Origin: Pseudomonas sp. TH43
GTDB taxonomy: Bacteria; Pseudomonadota; Gammaproteobacteria; Pseudomonadales; Pseudomonadaceae
Assembly: GCF_016650635.1 (NCBI RefSeq)
Contig: NZ_JAEKFI010000003.1
Span: 310,001 to 374,000, forward strand
Length of the DNA: 64,000 nucleotides
Reading direction: 5' to 3'
In this document: positions 1-8,819 of the stretch, in pieces
How the letters are laid out: the number at the start of each line of letters is the position of its first letter
Position numbering within the stretch: position 1 is the first letter of the stretch
Made by a program: the position numbers and the translations under genes
The notes under the pieces: model-generated
Seen by the model: the letters and a program-made list of their open reading frames with translations, nothing else
The model's database searches: none
What the model was told of the DNA's origin: nothing

Positions 1-1
1 C

Positions 2-130
2 GCCGACGGTATCGCGCTGGGCTTCATCACCTACGTGGCGCTGAAGGCCGGTACCGGCAAGTACAAGGAAATTTCCGTGAGCCTGTGGGTGCTCTGCGCG
101 ATCTTCATCGCCAAGTTCATCTTCCTGTAA
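2..130 (+). CDS. NCS2 family purine permease, C-terminal end (partial)
   Basis: The open frame runs in from the left edge and stops with TAA at 128-130, giving the last 42 residues. They contain a hydrophobic segment ending in IAKFIFL, and the stretch ADGIALGFITY is typical of the last helices of AzgA-type NCS2 guanine/hypoxanthine/xanthine permeases. The setting next to a urate catabolic cluster fits a purine importer. Only the C-terminus is visible, so substrate cannot be judged and another multi-helix permease is not excluded. Confidence 0.6.
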   Translation, partial: ADGIALGFITYVALKAGTGKYKEISVSLWVLCAIFIAKFIFL

Positions 131-215
131 GCGCTACGCGGTTCAGGCTTCAAAACAGCCTCACCCTTGCGGGTGGGGCTTTTGTGCATTTTTCAATACA
201 ACAAAAAGGAGGAAA

Positions 216-845
216 GTGATGAGTCTGGAAACCTGGCTGCTGTTCAGCGGCGCTGCGTTGGTGGTGATCCTTATTCCGGGGCCATTGTCATTGCTGATGA
301 TCAGCAACAGTTTGAATTACGGTCTGCGCCGTTCTTACCCGGCGTTTTTGGGTGGCGTGATTGCGTCGATCTGTTTGCTCAGTGCTTCGGCGCTCGGTCT
401 TGGTGCGTTGCTGCTGGCGTCTGAACAGCTGTTCAGTGCGCTGAAAATCGTCGGCGCGCTGTACCTGTTCTACCTTGCCTGGCAGAGCTGGCAGCAATCG
501 CGTCAGCCGTCAGTGGGCGCGGAGGTGCCTCAGGCTGCACCGACTCCGCGCTTCCGCACGCTGTTCGGACGCGCGTTTGTGCTGGGTGCGAGCAATCCCA
601 AGGACATTCTGTTCTTTGCTGCGTTTCTGCCGCAGTTCCTCAGCGCGCAGCAGCCGTTTCTGCCGCAGTTGCTGATCATGATCGCGACGTGGGTGGTGCT
701 CGATCTGTGCTGCAAGCTGGCTTACGGGCTGGGCGCGCATGGCGCGGCGCGGTATCTGCGTAGCGGTAAAGGTCAGAGTTGGTTCAACCGCATCAGTGCC
801 GGGTTGTTCAGTGGTGCTGGCGCAGCGTCCCTGCTGAGCCGCTAA
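216..845 (+). CDS. LysE/RhtB family amino-acid exporter
   Basis: A 209-residue inner-membrane protein, the usual length for LysE/RhtB exporters. It has an N-terminal helix followed by the family signature region IPGPLSLLMISNSLNYG (about residues 19-36), then further hydrophobic helices and the late motif GASNPKDILFF (about 125-135). It starts at ATG 216 behind an AAGGAGG-like ribosome binding site (AAAAGGAGGAAAG). Family members export amino acids or related metabolites by proton antiport; the substrate cannot be read from sequence. It stands alone between the permease end and the convergent hiuH gene, closed by a REP palindrome. Confidence 0.85.
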   Translation: MMSLETWLLFSGAALVVILIPGPLSLLMISNSLNYGLRRSYPAFLGGVIASICLLSASALGLGALLLASEQLFSALKIVGALYLFYLAWQSWQQSRQPSVGAEVPQAAPTPRFRTLFGRAFVLGASNPKDILFFAAFLPQFLSAQQPFLPQLLIMIATWVVLDLCCKLAYGLGAHGAARYLRSGKGQSWFNRISAGLFSGAGAASLLSR

Positions 846-854
846 CAGCAAAAG

Positions 855-924
855 CTTCGCGAGCAGGCCCGCTCCCACATTTGGAATGCATTTCAAACGT
901 GGGAGCGAGCCTGCTCGCGATGGC
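855..924. repeat. REP palindrome pair (GCGAGCAGGC type)
   Basis: Two inverted copies of a GCGAGCAGGCcCGCTCCCAC core (858-878 and 900-920) separated by a short AT-richer loop. It lies between convergent genes, the usual place for Pseudomonas REP/REPIN elements. Confidence 0.8.
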
Positions 925-952
925 GTCAGACCGGGCACCACTTTTCTCAAGG

Positions 953-980
953 CAAAAAAAAGCCCGCAGTGTGGGCGGGC
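953..980 (-). terminator. Rho-independent terminator of hiuH
   Basis: Read on the minus strand, a GCCCGC/GCGGGC stem with a short loop (962-980) is followed by a run of eight T. It lies 58 bases past the hiuH stop codon. Confidence 0.75.
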
Positions 981-1037
981 GAAAGACCAAAGAAGCTATA
1001 TGCGCAGTCGCTTCCCGGTGGGGGCAGCTGCTTGGGG

Positions 1038-1391
1038 TCAGCTGCCCCGGTACGTGGAATAGCTGTATGGCGAAATCAGCAATGGCACATGGTAGTGATC
1101 CTGTTCGGCAGAGATGCCGAAACGCAGCACCACCACGTCGAGGAATGCCGGTTCCGGCAACTGAACGCCACGGGCGCGGTAGTAATCGCCGGCGTGGAAC
1201 TGAACCTGATAAACCCCGGTACGGTAATCATCGCCTTGCAGCAGCGGTGCATCGACCCGGCCATCGCTGTTGGTTACAGCACTGGCGACCAATTCCAGTT
1301 GCGAACCTTCAACGCGGTACAGCTCGACCTTGATCGAACTGCCCGGACAACCGTGTGCAGCGTCCAAAACGTGTGTTGTCAAACGTCCCAT
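1038..1391 (-). CDS. uraH: 5-hydroxyisourate hydrolase (transthyretin-like)
   Basis: Hydrolyses 5-hydroxyisourate, the product of urate oxidation, to OHCU, the second step of urate breakdown. The 117-residue protein starts at MGRLTTHVLD, which carries the N-terminal conserved His, and ends in the diagnostic YRGS C-terminal tetrapeptide; YHVPLLISPYSY before it is also family-typical. The frame stays open upstream, but the internal ATG at 1391 matches the family start and length. It is divergent from puuE, across a 432-bp gap with paired palindromes. Also called hiuH or pucM. Presumably cytoplasmic, since no signal peptide is seen. Confidence 0.93.
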   Translation of the reverse strand: MGRLTTHVLDAAHGCPGSSIKVELYRVEGSQLELVASAVTNSDGRVDAPLLQGDDYRTGVYQVQFHAGDYYRARGVQLPEPAFLDVVVLRFGISAEQDHYHVPLLISPYSYSTYRGS

Positions 1392-1523
1392 TGATTCTGC
1401 GCGCCTGCCTGCGTGGAAGCAGTCAGACCTCGCGCCTCCCGAAGTCAGATAAAAAGGAGACCGCACCGATTCGGAGCACGAAAAGCTGCGGCGAGCGACT
1501 GATTAAGACACTTTTCAGAAAAC

Positions 1524-1533
1524 TTGTACACAA
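1524..1533. promoter_or_regulatory. Candidate GntR-type operator TTGTACACAA
   Basis: TTGTACACAA is a near-perfect palindrome lying about 130 bp upstream of the uraH start. It differs by one base from the perfect palindrome at 1730. Palindromes of the TTGTATACAA kind are bound by FadR/VanR-subfamily GntR regulators; the cognate regulator is not in this window. Confidence 0.45.
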
Positions 1534-1729
1534 TAAAAACGACATTTTTCACACCACCCCCGCCATTCGGGGGTTTCCTCACGATCTGCCAGCGGCATGC
1601 CTTTTCATTGAACCTCGTATCCATTAGCTGACTGGTCAGGCAGGTTTCTTGCAGGCTCACGCCATTAACAGTAAAAGATGACAGTCGGTGAAAAATGCAA
1701 AAAATCAGGCTTACAAATTGCGATTAAAG

Positions 1730-1739
1730 TTGTATACAA
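1730..1739. promoter_or_regulatory. Candidate GntR-type operator TTGTATACAA
   Basis: A perfect 10-bp palindrome about 85 bp upstream of puuE, paired with the near copy at 1524 on the uraH side. This arrangement suggests one regulator controlling both arms of the divergon; that is inference. Confidence 0.5.
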
Positions 1740-1823
1740 TCAGCCCATCGCTGTGACGCCAGCCTGTTAACTCACCGCCAGGCCGCCACACTTATCTGTC
1801 AACGAATAAGAAGGAAGACTGCA

Positions 1824-2750
1824 GTGAGCGCTGACTACCCACGCGACCTGATCGGTTACGGCAGTAACCCTCCTCACCCACACTGGCCGGGTAATGCCCG
1901 CATCGCCCTGTCTTTCGTGCTCAATTACGAAGAAGGCGGCGAGCGCAACATTCTCCACGGCGACAAAGAATCGGAAGCCTTCCTCTCGGAAATGGTTGCT
2001 GCCCAGCCTCTGCAAGGCGCGCGCAACATGAGCATGGAATCGCTTTACGAGTATGGCAGCCGTGCCGGCGTCTGGCGGATCCTCAAGCTGTTCAAGGAAT
2101 TCGATATTCCGCTGACCATCTTCGCCGTGGCCATGGCCGCGCAGCGCCACCCGGATGTGATCCGCGCGATGGTCGATGCCGGGCACGAAATCTGCAGCCA
2201 CGGCTACCGCTGGATCGACTATCAGTACATGGACGAAGCGCAGGAACGCGAGCACATGCTCGAAGCGATCCGCATCCTCACCGAAATCACCGGCGAGCGC
2301 CCACTGGGCTGGTACACCGGCCGCACTGGCCCGAACACCCGTCGTCTGGTGATGGAAGAAGGTGGTTTCCTCTACGACTGCGACACCTACGACGACGACC
2401 TGCCCTACTGGGAGCCGAACAACCCGACCGGCAAGCCGCATCTGGTGATCCCGTATACCCTCGACACCAACGACATGCGCTTCACGCAAGTGCAGGGTTT
2501 CAACAAGGGTGACGACTTCTTCGAATACCTCAAAGACGCGTTCGACGTGCTCTACGCCGAAGGTGCCGAAGCGCCGAAAATGCTCTCGATCGGTCTGCAC
2601 TGCCGTTTGATCGGCCGTCCGGGTCGCATCGCTTCGCTCAAACGCTTCATCGAATACGCTAAAAGTCATGAACAGGTTTGGTTCAGCCGCCGCGTCGACA
2701 TCGCGCGTCACTGGCACGAAACCCAGCCGTACCAAGGGGCCGCCAAATGA
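1824..2750 (+). CDS. puuE: Allantoinase PuuE (polysaccharide-deacetylase fold)
   Basis: Opens the hydantoin ring of allantoin to give allantoate. The 308-residue protein begins MSADYPRDLIGYG at a GTG codon preceded by AAGGAAG. It belongs to the PuuE family, which is unrelated to the amidohydrolase-type allantoinases and has a carbohydrate-esterase-4 fold: GHEICSHGYRW at about 121-131 is the metal-site region, and WYTGRTGPNTR follows. It is first in the puuE-uraD-alc-allA-puuD-permease run. Its last codons overlap the uraD start (ATGA), which indicates translational coupling. Confidence 0.93.
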   Translation: MSADYPRDLIGYGSNPPHPHWPGNARIALSFVLNYEEGGERNILHGDKESEAFLSEMVAAQPLQGARNMSMESLYEYGSRAGVWRILKLFKEFDIPLTIFAVAMAAQRHPDVIRAMVDAGHEICSHGYRWIDYQYMDEAQEREHMLEAIRILTEITGERPLGWYTGRTGPNTRRLVMEEGGFLYDCDTYDDDLPYWEPNNPTGKPHLVIPYTLDTNDMRFTQVQGFNKGDDFFEYLKDAFDVLYAEGAEAPKMLSIGLHCRLIGRPGRIASLKRFIEYAKSHEQVWFSRRVDIARHWHETQPYQGAAK

Positions 2751-3262
2751 GCCGCTTTCAAACCCTGCAACCGTCGACCCTGAGCCGCGACGCCTTCGTC
2801 AAAGCTTTCGCCGACATCTACGAACATTCGCCATGGGTGGCCGAGAAGGCCTATGACCTGGGCGTGGACGCTTCGATCGACGAGATCGAAACCCTGCACC
2901 AGCGCATGAGCGACATCCTGTTGAGCGCCGATCATGCAAGCCAGCTTGCCCTGATCAACGCTCACCCGGACCTGGCCGGCAAAGCTGCCGTCCAGGGCCA
3001 GCTTACCGAAGCCAGCACCAATGAACAGGCTGGCGCCGGTATTCACCAATGCACGGCCGAAGAGTTCCAGCGCTTCACCGAGCTGAACGACGCCTACAAA
3101 GCCAAGTTCAAGTTTCCCTTCATCATGGCGGTAAAAGGCAGCAACCGGCATCAGATCCTCGCGGCGTTCGAAACGCGCATTCACAACTCGCAAGACACCG
3201 AGTTCAAGTGCGCGCTGGCGGAGATCAACAAGATCGCCCTGTTCCGTTTACTGACCCTATAG
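2747..3262 (+). CDS. uraD: 2-oxo-4-hydroxy-4-carboxy-5-ureidoimidazoline (OHCU) decarboxylase
   Basis: Converts OHCU stereospecifically to S-allantoin. The 171-residue product starts at the ATG that overlaps the puuE stop; an upstream in-frame start would be buried in puuE. The conserved catalytic motif NAHPDLAGK lies at about residues 68-76, and the later stretch FIMAVKGSNRHQIL (about 124-137) with its R-H pair is also family-typical. Length fits the family. It acts between UraH and PuuE. Confidence 0.93.
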   Translation: MSRFQTLQPSTLSRDAFVKAFADIYEHSPWVAEKAYDLGVDASIDEIETLHQRMSDILLSADHASQLALINAHPDLAGKAAVQGQLTEASTNEQAGAGIHQCTAEEFQRFTELNDAYKAKFKFPFIMAVKGSNRHQILAAFETRIHNSQDTEFKCALAEINKIALFRLLTL

Positions 3263-3349
3263 CGAGCCTGACCCGAGTACATCAAACGCGGAGAGTACCC
3301 AGGGTCTTGCAAGCATCCCCAGCCACTTTTTTAAAGGCAGACAAGAAGA

Positions 3350-4345
3350 ATGAAAGCTTACGCCGTACCTTTCGAAAAATTCGTCAACCTGGCCGATGCC
3401 CGTCTGGGCACCAAAATCATCTCGGTCACCGATGACTGGTTCGCAGACGCCAATCGTCTGTTTCAACCGACTCCGGCCGTCTGGAAGGAGGGCGTGTTCG
3501 ATGACAACGGCAAGTGGATGGACGGCTGGGAGTCGCGCCGCAAGCGCTTCGAAGGCTTCGACAGCGCGGTGATCCGTCTGGGCGTACCGGGCTCGATCAA
3601 AGGCGTGGACATCGACACTTCATTCTTCACCGGCAACTTCCCGCCATCGGCCTCCCTGGAAGCCTGCTTCCTGGCCTCGGGCGAGCCTGATGAAAACACC
3701 CAGTGGACTGAAGTGCTGTCGGCCGTCGAGCTGCAGGGCAACAGCCACCACTACCACGAAATCAGCAACGACCAAGCGTTCAGCCACCTGCGCTTCAACA
3801 TCTACCCGGACGGCGGTGTTGCCCGTCTGCGCGTGTACGGTGTGCCGCACCGTGACTGGTCGGCTGTTGGCGACAACGAGCAAGTCGATCTGGCAGCAGC
3901 CCTGAATGGTGGCCGCGCCCTCGCCTGCTCCGACGAACACTTCGGCCGCATGAGCAACATCCTCAACCCGGGCCGTGGCATCAACATGGGCGATGGCTGG
4001 GAAACGGCACGTCGTCGTACGCCGGGCAATGACTGGGTCATCGTCGCGCTGGGCCACCCGGGCGAGATCGAGAAGATCGTCGTCGACACCCTGCACTTCA
4101 AAGGCAACTACCCGGACACTTGCTCGATCCAGGGCGCATTCGTGAAAGGTGGTACTGACAGCCAGATCGAAACCCAGTCGCTGTTCTGGCGCGATCTGCT
4201 GCCAAGCCAGAAGCTGGAAATGCACGCCGAGCACACCTTCGTCGAGCAGATCAAAGCGCTGGGCCCGATCACCCACATCCGTCTGAACGTGTTCCCGGAC
4301 GGTGGTGTAAGCCGCCTGCGCGTTCTCGGCAAGGTCGCTAAATAA
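3350..4345 (+). CDS. alc: Allantoicase
   Basis: Hydrolyses allantoate to ureidoglycolate and urea. The 331-residue protein shows the two tandem allantoicase repeats typical of the family: DGWESRRKR with [16 protein letters not shown] in the first half, and DGWETARRR with [14 protein letters not shown] in the second. Each repeat ends in a [22 protein letters not shown] strand. An AAGAAGA sequence precedes ATG 3350. It follows uraD by 87 bp in the same orientation. Confidence 0.95.
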   Translation: MKAYAVPFEKFVNLADARLGTKIISVTDDWFADANRLFQPTPAVWKEGVFDDNGKWMDGWESRRKRFEGFDSAVIRLGVPGSIKGVDIDTSFFTGNFPPSASLEACFLASGEPDENTQWTEVLSAVELQGNSHHYHEISNDQAFSHLRFNIYPDGGVARLRVYGVPHRDWSAVGDNEQVDLAAALNGGRALACSDEHFGRMSNILNPGRGINMGDGWETARRRTPGNDWVIVALGHPGEIEKIVVDTLHFKGNYPDTCSIQGAFVKGGTDSQIETQSLFWRDLLPSQKLEMHAEHTFVEQIKALGPITHIRLNVFPDGGVSRLRVLGKVAK

Positions 4346-4360
4346 GCAGTGAAACCATTT

Positions 4361-4420
4361 GCGAGCAGGCTCGCTCCCACATTTGGAATGCAATCCCCTG
4401 TGGGAGCGAGCCTGCTCGCG
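4361..4420. repeat. REP palindrome pair between alc and allA
   Basis: Inverted GCGAGCAGGCTCGCTCCCAC cores flank the loop sequence ATTTGGAATGCAATCCCCTG. It sits inside the operon, between two co-oriented genes, where it could act as an mRNA-stabilising or attenuating hairpin. Confidence 0.85.
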
Positions 4421-4465
4421 AAGGCGTCAGAACAGTCAACACAGAATTCGGATAAGAAGAACAGC

Positions 4466-4969
4466 ATGCGCACACTAACGATTGAACCGCTGACCAAAGA
4501 AGCCTTCGCCCCTTTCGGTGACGTGATCGAAACCGACGGCAGCGATCACTTCATGATCAACAACGGTTCGACCATGCGCTTCCATAAACTGGCGACGGTC
4601 GAAACCGCTCAGCCTGAGGACAACGCGATCATCAGCATCTTCCGCGCCGACGCGCAGGACATGCCGCTGACCGTTTGCATGCTGGAACGCCATCCGCTGG
4701 GCAGCCAGGCTTTCATTCCGCTGCTCGGCAACCCCTTTCTGATCGTGGTCGCGCCAGTTGGCGATGAACCTGTATCAGGCTTGGTCCGCGCCTTCGTCAC
4801 CAACGGCAGGCAGGGCATTAATTACCATCGCGGCGTTTGGCACCATCCGGTGCTGACGATCGAAAAGCGGGATGACTTCCTGGTGGTTGATCGCAGTGGC
4901 ACAGGCAATAACTGCGATGAGCATTTTTTCAAAGAGGATGAGCGTTTGATCCTCGCCCCCCACCAATAA
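4466..4969 (+). CDS. allA: Ureidoglycolate lyase
   Basis: Releases urea from ureidoglycolate to give glyoxylate, the last step of the pathway. The 167-residue protein has the cupin-like AllA features: EAFAPFGDVIE near the N-terminus, HPLGSQAFIPL in the middle and NYHRGVWHHPVLTI near residue 120-133. The start at ATG 4466 is chosen because it follows GGATAAGAAGA and matches the family N-terminus; the open frame further up runs into the REP element. Confidence 0.93.
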   Translation: MRTLTIEPLTKEAFAPFGDVIETDGSDHFMINNGSTMRFHKLATVETAQPEDNAIISIFRADAQDMPLTVCMLERHPLGSQAFIPLLGNPFLIVVAPVGDEPVSGLVRAFVTNGRQGINYHRGVWHHPVLTIEKRDDFLVVDRSGTGNNCDEHFFKEDERLILAPHQ

Positions 4970-5020
4970 GAGAAGGTCTGATCACTCGACAACAAGAGTG
5001 ACAGGCGAGAGGTAAAGACT

Positions 5021-6337
5021 GTGGAAGCACATCTGTTGGAATGGCTGAACCTGAGCGTGCGCTGGGTTCACATGATTACTGGCGTGGCCTGGATCGGCGC
5101 GTCGTTCTACTTCGTCTGGCTGGAGAACAACCTCAACCGCGTCAACCCGAAAACCGGTCTGGCCGGTGATCTGTGGGCGATCCACGGTGGCGGTATCTAT
5201 CACCTGGAAAAATACAAACTGGCCCCTCCGTCGATGCCGGAGAACCTGCACTGGTTCAAATGGGAAGCCTACTTCACCTGGATGTCGGGTATTGCGCTGC
5301 TGTGCGTGGTGTTCTACTCCAATCCAACGCTCTACCTGCTGGCTCCGGGCAGCACTCTGAGCGGCCCTGAAGGCGTGGCCATCGGTATCGGCTCGCTGTT
5401 CCTCGGCTGGTTCATCTACTCCTTCCTGTGCGACTCCGCTCTGGGCAAACGCCCTGCCCTGCTCGGTTTCATTCTGTTCGTGCTGATCATCGGCGCGGCG
5501 TATGGCTTCAGCAAGGTGTTCAGCGGTCGTGGTGCGTACCTGCACGTCGGCGCGATCATCGGCACCATCATGGTCGGCAACGTGTTCCGCATCATCATGC
5601 CGGCGCAACGTGCACTGGTCGCGGCAATTGCCGAGAACCGCACACCGGACCCGGCGCTGCCAGCCAAGGGCTTGCTGCGTTCGCGTCACAACAACTACTT
5701 CACCCTGCCGGTGCTGTTCATCATGATCAGCAACCACTTCCCGAGCACCTATGGCAGCCAGTACAACTGGTTGATCCTGGCCGGGATCGCAGTGTTGGCC
5801 GTGTTGGTGCGTCATTACTTCAACACCCGTCACGACAGCCACAAGTTTGCCTGGACTCTGCCGGTGGCAGCGGTGGGCATGATCACTCTGGCGTACGTCA
5901 CTGGTCCAGCGCCAATGTCGACCGCTCCGGAAGTGGCCAAGGCGCCTGCAAAAATCGAGTACCAACCGCTGCCGGAAACAGCACTGGGTGGTGGCGCGAA
6001 ACCGGCTGAAGCGGCGGCACCTGCTGCACCCGCCGAAGCTCCTGCTGCAGCACCGGCGCAAGCCTCCAATGCAGGGCCAGGCTTTGACAAAGTGCATAGC
6101 GTGATTCAAGAACGCTGCGCGGTTTGCCACTCGGCCAAACCGACCAGCCCGTTGTTCAGCGCTGCACCAGCGGGTGTGATGTTCGACACCCCTGAGCAGA
6201 TCCGCCAGAACGCGGCGCGCATCCAGGCGCAAGCCATCACCTCGCAGATCATGCCACTGGGCAACATCACACAGATGACCCAGCAGGAACGTGACCTGAT
6301 CGGTGCATGGATCGCGCAGGGAGCCCAGACCAACTAA
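5021..6337 (+). CDS. puuD: Urate oxidase, membrane-bound with cytochrome c domain
   Basis: PuuD-type urate hydroxylase, which oxidises urate to 5-hydroxyisourate. The 438-residue protein starts at GTG 5021 behind GAGAGG. Its N-terminal two thirds is a multi-helix membrane domain (WVHMITGVAWIGASFYFVW at the start, several further helices). An Ala/Pro-rich linker follows at about 310-350, then a C-terminal cytochrome c domain with one heme site CAVCH near residue 365. This form passes electrons to the respiratory chain through the heme instead of making peroxide as the soluble uricase does. It is the entry enzyme for the neighbouring genes. Confidence 0.93.
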   Translation: MEAHLLEWLNLSVRWVHMITGVAWIGASFYFVWLENNLNRVNPKTGLAGDLWAIHGGGIYHLEKYKLAPPSMPENLHWFKWEAYFTWMSGIALLCVVFYSNPTLYLLAPGSTLSGPEGVAIGIGSLFLGWFIYSFLCDSALGKRPALLGFILFVLIIGAAYGFSKVFSGRGAYLHVGAIIGTIMVGNVFRIIMPAQRALVAAIAENRTPDPALPAKGLLRSRHNNYFTLPVLFIMISNHFPSTYGSQYNWLILAGIAVLAVLVRHYFNTRHDSHKFAWTLPVAAVGMITLAYVTGPAPMSTAPEVAKAPAKIEYQPLPETALGGGAKPAEAAAPAAPAEAPAAAPAQASNAGPGFDKVHSVIQERCAVCHSAKPTSPLFSAAPAGVMFDTPEQIRQNAARIQAQAITSQIMPLGNITQMTQQERDLIGAWIAQGAQTN

Positions 6338-6348
6338 GCAGTAAAGCT

Positions 6349-6413
6349 TCGCGGGCAAGCCTTGCTCCTACCAGGATCACCTGAATCCTGTAGGAGCAAG
6401 GCTTGCCCGCGAA
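6349..6413. repeat. REP palindrome (GCGGGCAAGCCTTGCTCCTA type)
   Basis: TTCGCGGGCAAGCCTTGCTC at 6349 pairs with GAGCAAGGCTTGCCCGCGAA at the right end. This is a second REP sequence class, distinct from the GCGAGCAGG class at 4361. Confidence 0.85.
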
Positions 6414-6506
6414 TAGCCGCAACGCGGTTTACCTGATGCACAGAAACAGCTGTGAGCAACCCGGCAGCTGTTCAATCACAAGAATAAAAAAGATCCGAGG
6501 TGTTGC

Positions 6507-7865
6507 ATGTCCGAGCTGTCCAAAGCGCGCATCCCCGACGCACCCGCCATTCAGCGTTTGCCCCTTTTGCAACTGATTCTGGTCGGTTTGCAACATGTTC
6601 TGCTGATGTACGGCGGTGCCATCGCGGTGCCGTTGATCATCGGACAGGCCGCTGGCCTGAGTCGTGAAGAAATTGCCTTCCTGATCAATGCTGACCTGCT
6701 GGTCGCTGGTGTCGCCACCATCGTGCAGTCCATGGGCATCGGCCCGATGGGCATTCGCATGCCGGTGATGATGGGCGCCAGTTTTGCTGCGGTCGGCAGC
6801 ATGGTCGCCATGGCCGGCATGCCCGGTATCGGCCTGCAAGGGATCTTCGGCGCGACCATCGCTGCCGGATTTTTCGGCATGATCATCGCGCCGTTCATGT
6901 CCAAGGTCGTGCGCTTCTTCCCTCCTCTGGTAACCGGCACGGTCATCACCTCGATCGGTTTGTCGCTGTTCCCCGTGGCCGTGAATTGGGCTGGTGGCGG
7001 TGCTGGCGCTGCGCAATTCGGCTCACCGATTTATCTGGCCATCGCCGCACTGGTGCTGGGCACTATCCTGCTGATCCACCGCTTCATGCGCGGTTTCTGG
7101 GTGAACATTTCTGTGTTGATCGGCATGTGCTTCGGCTACGTGTTGTGCGGCGCGATCGGCATGGTCGACCTGAGCGGCATGGCCAACGCGCCATGGGTGC
7201 AGTTCGTTACTCCGCTGCACTTCGGCATGCCGAAATTCGAACTCGCACCGATCCTGTCGATGTGCCTGGTGGTGGTGATCATCTTCGTCGAGTCCACCGG
7301 CATGTTCCTCGCGCTGGGCAAGATCACCGGTCAGGAAGTCTGCCCGCGCATGCTGCGTCGCGGCTTGCTGTGTGATGCCGGCGCTTCGTTCGTCGCCGGT
7401 TTCTTCAATACCTTCACCCACTCCTCGTTCGCGCAGAACATCGGCCTGGTGCAGATGACCGGCGTGCGCTGCCGTTCGGTGACCATCGTCGCCGGCGGCT
7501 TGCTGATCGTCCTCAGCCTGCTGCCGAAAGCGGCGTTCCTGGTGGCATCGATTCCGCCAGCGGTTTTGGGCGGTGCAGCGATTGCGATGTTCGGCATGGT
7601 TGCCGCGACCGGCATCAAGATCCTCCAGGAAGCCGACATCGGTGACCGTCGCAACCAGTTGCTGGTAGCGGTAAGCATCGGCATGGGCCTGATTCCGGTA
7701 GTGCGTCCGGAGTTCTTCGCGCACCTGCCGATGTGGATGAGCCCGATTACCCACAGCGGCATCGCGATGGCGACGCTCAGCGCGCTGACGCTGAATTTGC
7801 TGTTCAACATTCTCGGCGGCAAAGAGCGCGCGGCGATCAATGACTGCCACGCACACCAGCACTAA
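6507..7865 (+). CDS. NCS2 family urate/xanthine permease
   Basis: A 452-residue inner-membrane transporter with about 14 hydrophobic segments. NCS2 features include the early QHVLLMYGGAIAVPLIIGQA, MMGASFAAVGSM, the helix-8 region FVESTGMFLALGKITG, and the family signature QNIGLVQMTGVRCRSV near residue 311. Position directly after puuD makes urate or xanthine the likely substrate (UacT/UapA-like); this is inference. It closes the catabolic operon and is followed by a REP palindrome. Confidence 0.9.
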   Translation: MSELSKARIPDAPAIQRLPLLQLILVGLQHVLLMYGGAIAVPLIIGQAAGLSREEIAFLINADLLVAGVATIVQSMGIGPMGIRMPVMMGASFAAVGSMVAMAGMPGIGLQGIFGATIAAGFFGMIIAPFMSKVVRFFPPLVTGTVITSIGLSLFPVAVNWAGGGAGAAQFGSPIYLAIAALVLGTILLIHRFMRGFWVNISVLIGMCFGYVLCGAIGMVDLSGMANAPWVQFVTPLHFGMPKFELAPILSMCLVVVIIFVESTGMFLALGKITGQEVCPRMLRRGLLCDAGASFVAGFFNTFTHSSFAQNIGLVQMTGVRCRSVTIVAGGLLIVLSLLPKAAFLVASIPPAVLGGAAIAMFGMVAATGIKILQEADIGDRRNQLLVAVSIGMGLIPVVRPEFFAHLPMWMSPITHSGIAMATLSALTLNLLFNILGGKERAAINDCHAHQH

Positions 7866-7891
7866 AAACAGCAACACCGATGTACCTCTGC

Positions 7892-7977
7892 AGGAGCAGA
7901 GCTTGCTCGCGAGGAGGCCAGGTCAGCCACCATCAATGTTGAATGACCTACCGCTGTCGCGAGCAAGCTCTGCTCCT
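7892..7977. repeat. REP palindrome (AGGAGCAGAGCTTGCTCGCG type)
   Basis: The 21-base arms at 7892-7912 and 7957-7977 are exact inverted copies, separated by 44 bases. It marks the end of the permease gene. Confidence 0.85.
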
Positions 7978-8033
7978 ACAAAGGCATGCAACAGCTCTGC
8001 GCCTCAAACAATAAAAACAAGAGGGAGCAACAG

Positions 8034-8819
8034 ATGATTCGTACACAGACAAACATGCTGTTAGGTGGTGGCCTGCTGGCCGCGAGTCAAGCCATGGCCG
8101 GCGATTTACTGCTGTGGCAGACCAACAGCCTCAGCTATCTGTACGGCAAGAATTTCGCCATCAACCCGTCGATCCAGCAGACAGTGACATTCGAGCACGC
8201 CGACAAATGGAAGTACGGCGACAACTTCCTGTTCGTCGACAAGATCTTCTACAACGGCCAGGAAGACCGCAACAAAGGCCCGCACACCTTCTACGGCGAA
8301 TTCACCCCGCGTTTCTCGTTCGGCAAGATCTTCGACCAGAAGATCGAATTCGGCCCAATCAAAGACGTGTTGCTGGCGATGACCTACGAGTACGGCGAAG
8401 GCGACAGCGAGGCTTACCTGATTGGCCCCGGTTTCGACCTGAAAGTGCCAGGCTTCAACTACGTCACCCTGAACATCTTCCGCCGCCAGACCGAAGGCCC
8501 GCGCCCCGGCGATGGCGTCTGGCAGATCACCCCGGGCTGGTCCTACAGCATTCCCGTGGGCAATTCCGACCTGCTGATCGACGGTTATCTGGATTGGGTC
8601 GTCGACAACGACGAGAACTCGCGCGGCACCTACCACGCCAACCTGCACATCAATCCGCAGATCAAATACGACCTCGGCAAAGCGTTGGGCTGGAGTCAGA
8701 AGCAGCTGTATGTCGGCACCGAATACAGCTATTGGAAAAATAAATACGGCGTCGAAAGCAGCCACAACCTCGACACCAATCAGAACACCGCCAGCCTGCT
8801 GGTGAAGGTGCACTTCTAA
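8034..8819 (+). CDS. Tsx-like outer-membrane channel, copy 1
   Basis: A 261-residue protein with a signal peptide (MIRTQTNMLLGGGLLAASQAMA, cleavage after AMA) and a beta-barrel body ending in LLVKVHF with the C-terminal Phe used for outer-membrane assembly. The motifs WKYGDNFLFVDKIFYNG and FGPIKDVLLAMTYEYGEG mark the OmpK/Tsx nucleoside-channel family. ATG 8034 follows GAGGGAGCAACAG and gives the proper signal peptide. Placement after the permease suggests passage of purines or nucleosides across the outer membrane. It has a close paralogue immediately downstream. Confidence 0.88.
   Translation: MIRTQTNMLLGGGLLAASQAMAGDLLLWQTNSLSYLYGKNFAINPSIQQTVTFEHADKWKYGDNFLFVDKIFYNGQEDRNKGPHTFYGEFTPRFSFGKIFDQKIEFGPIKDVLLAMTYEYGEGDSEAYLIGPGFDLKVPGFNYVTLNIFRRQTEGPRPGDGVWQITPGWSYSIPVGNSDLLIDGYLDWVVDNDENSRGTYHANLHINPQIKYDLGKALGWSQKQLYVGTEYSYWKNKYGVESSHNLDTNQNTASLLVKVHF

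Larger units (their letters stand above)
1392..1823. other. Divergent promoter region of the urate cluster
   Basis: The 432 bp between uraH and puuE hold no convincing gene. The stretch is AT-rich for this genome and contains two near-identical 10-bp palindromes (see separate entries at 1524 and 1730), one on each side. A hairpin-like CACCCCCGCCATTCGGGGG sequence lies near 1555. Confidence 0.6.
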
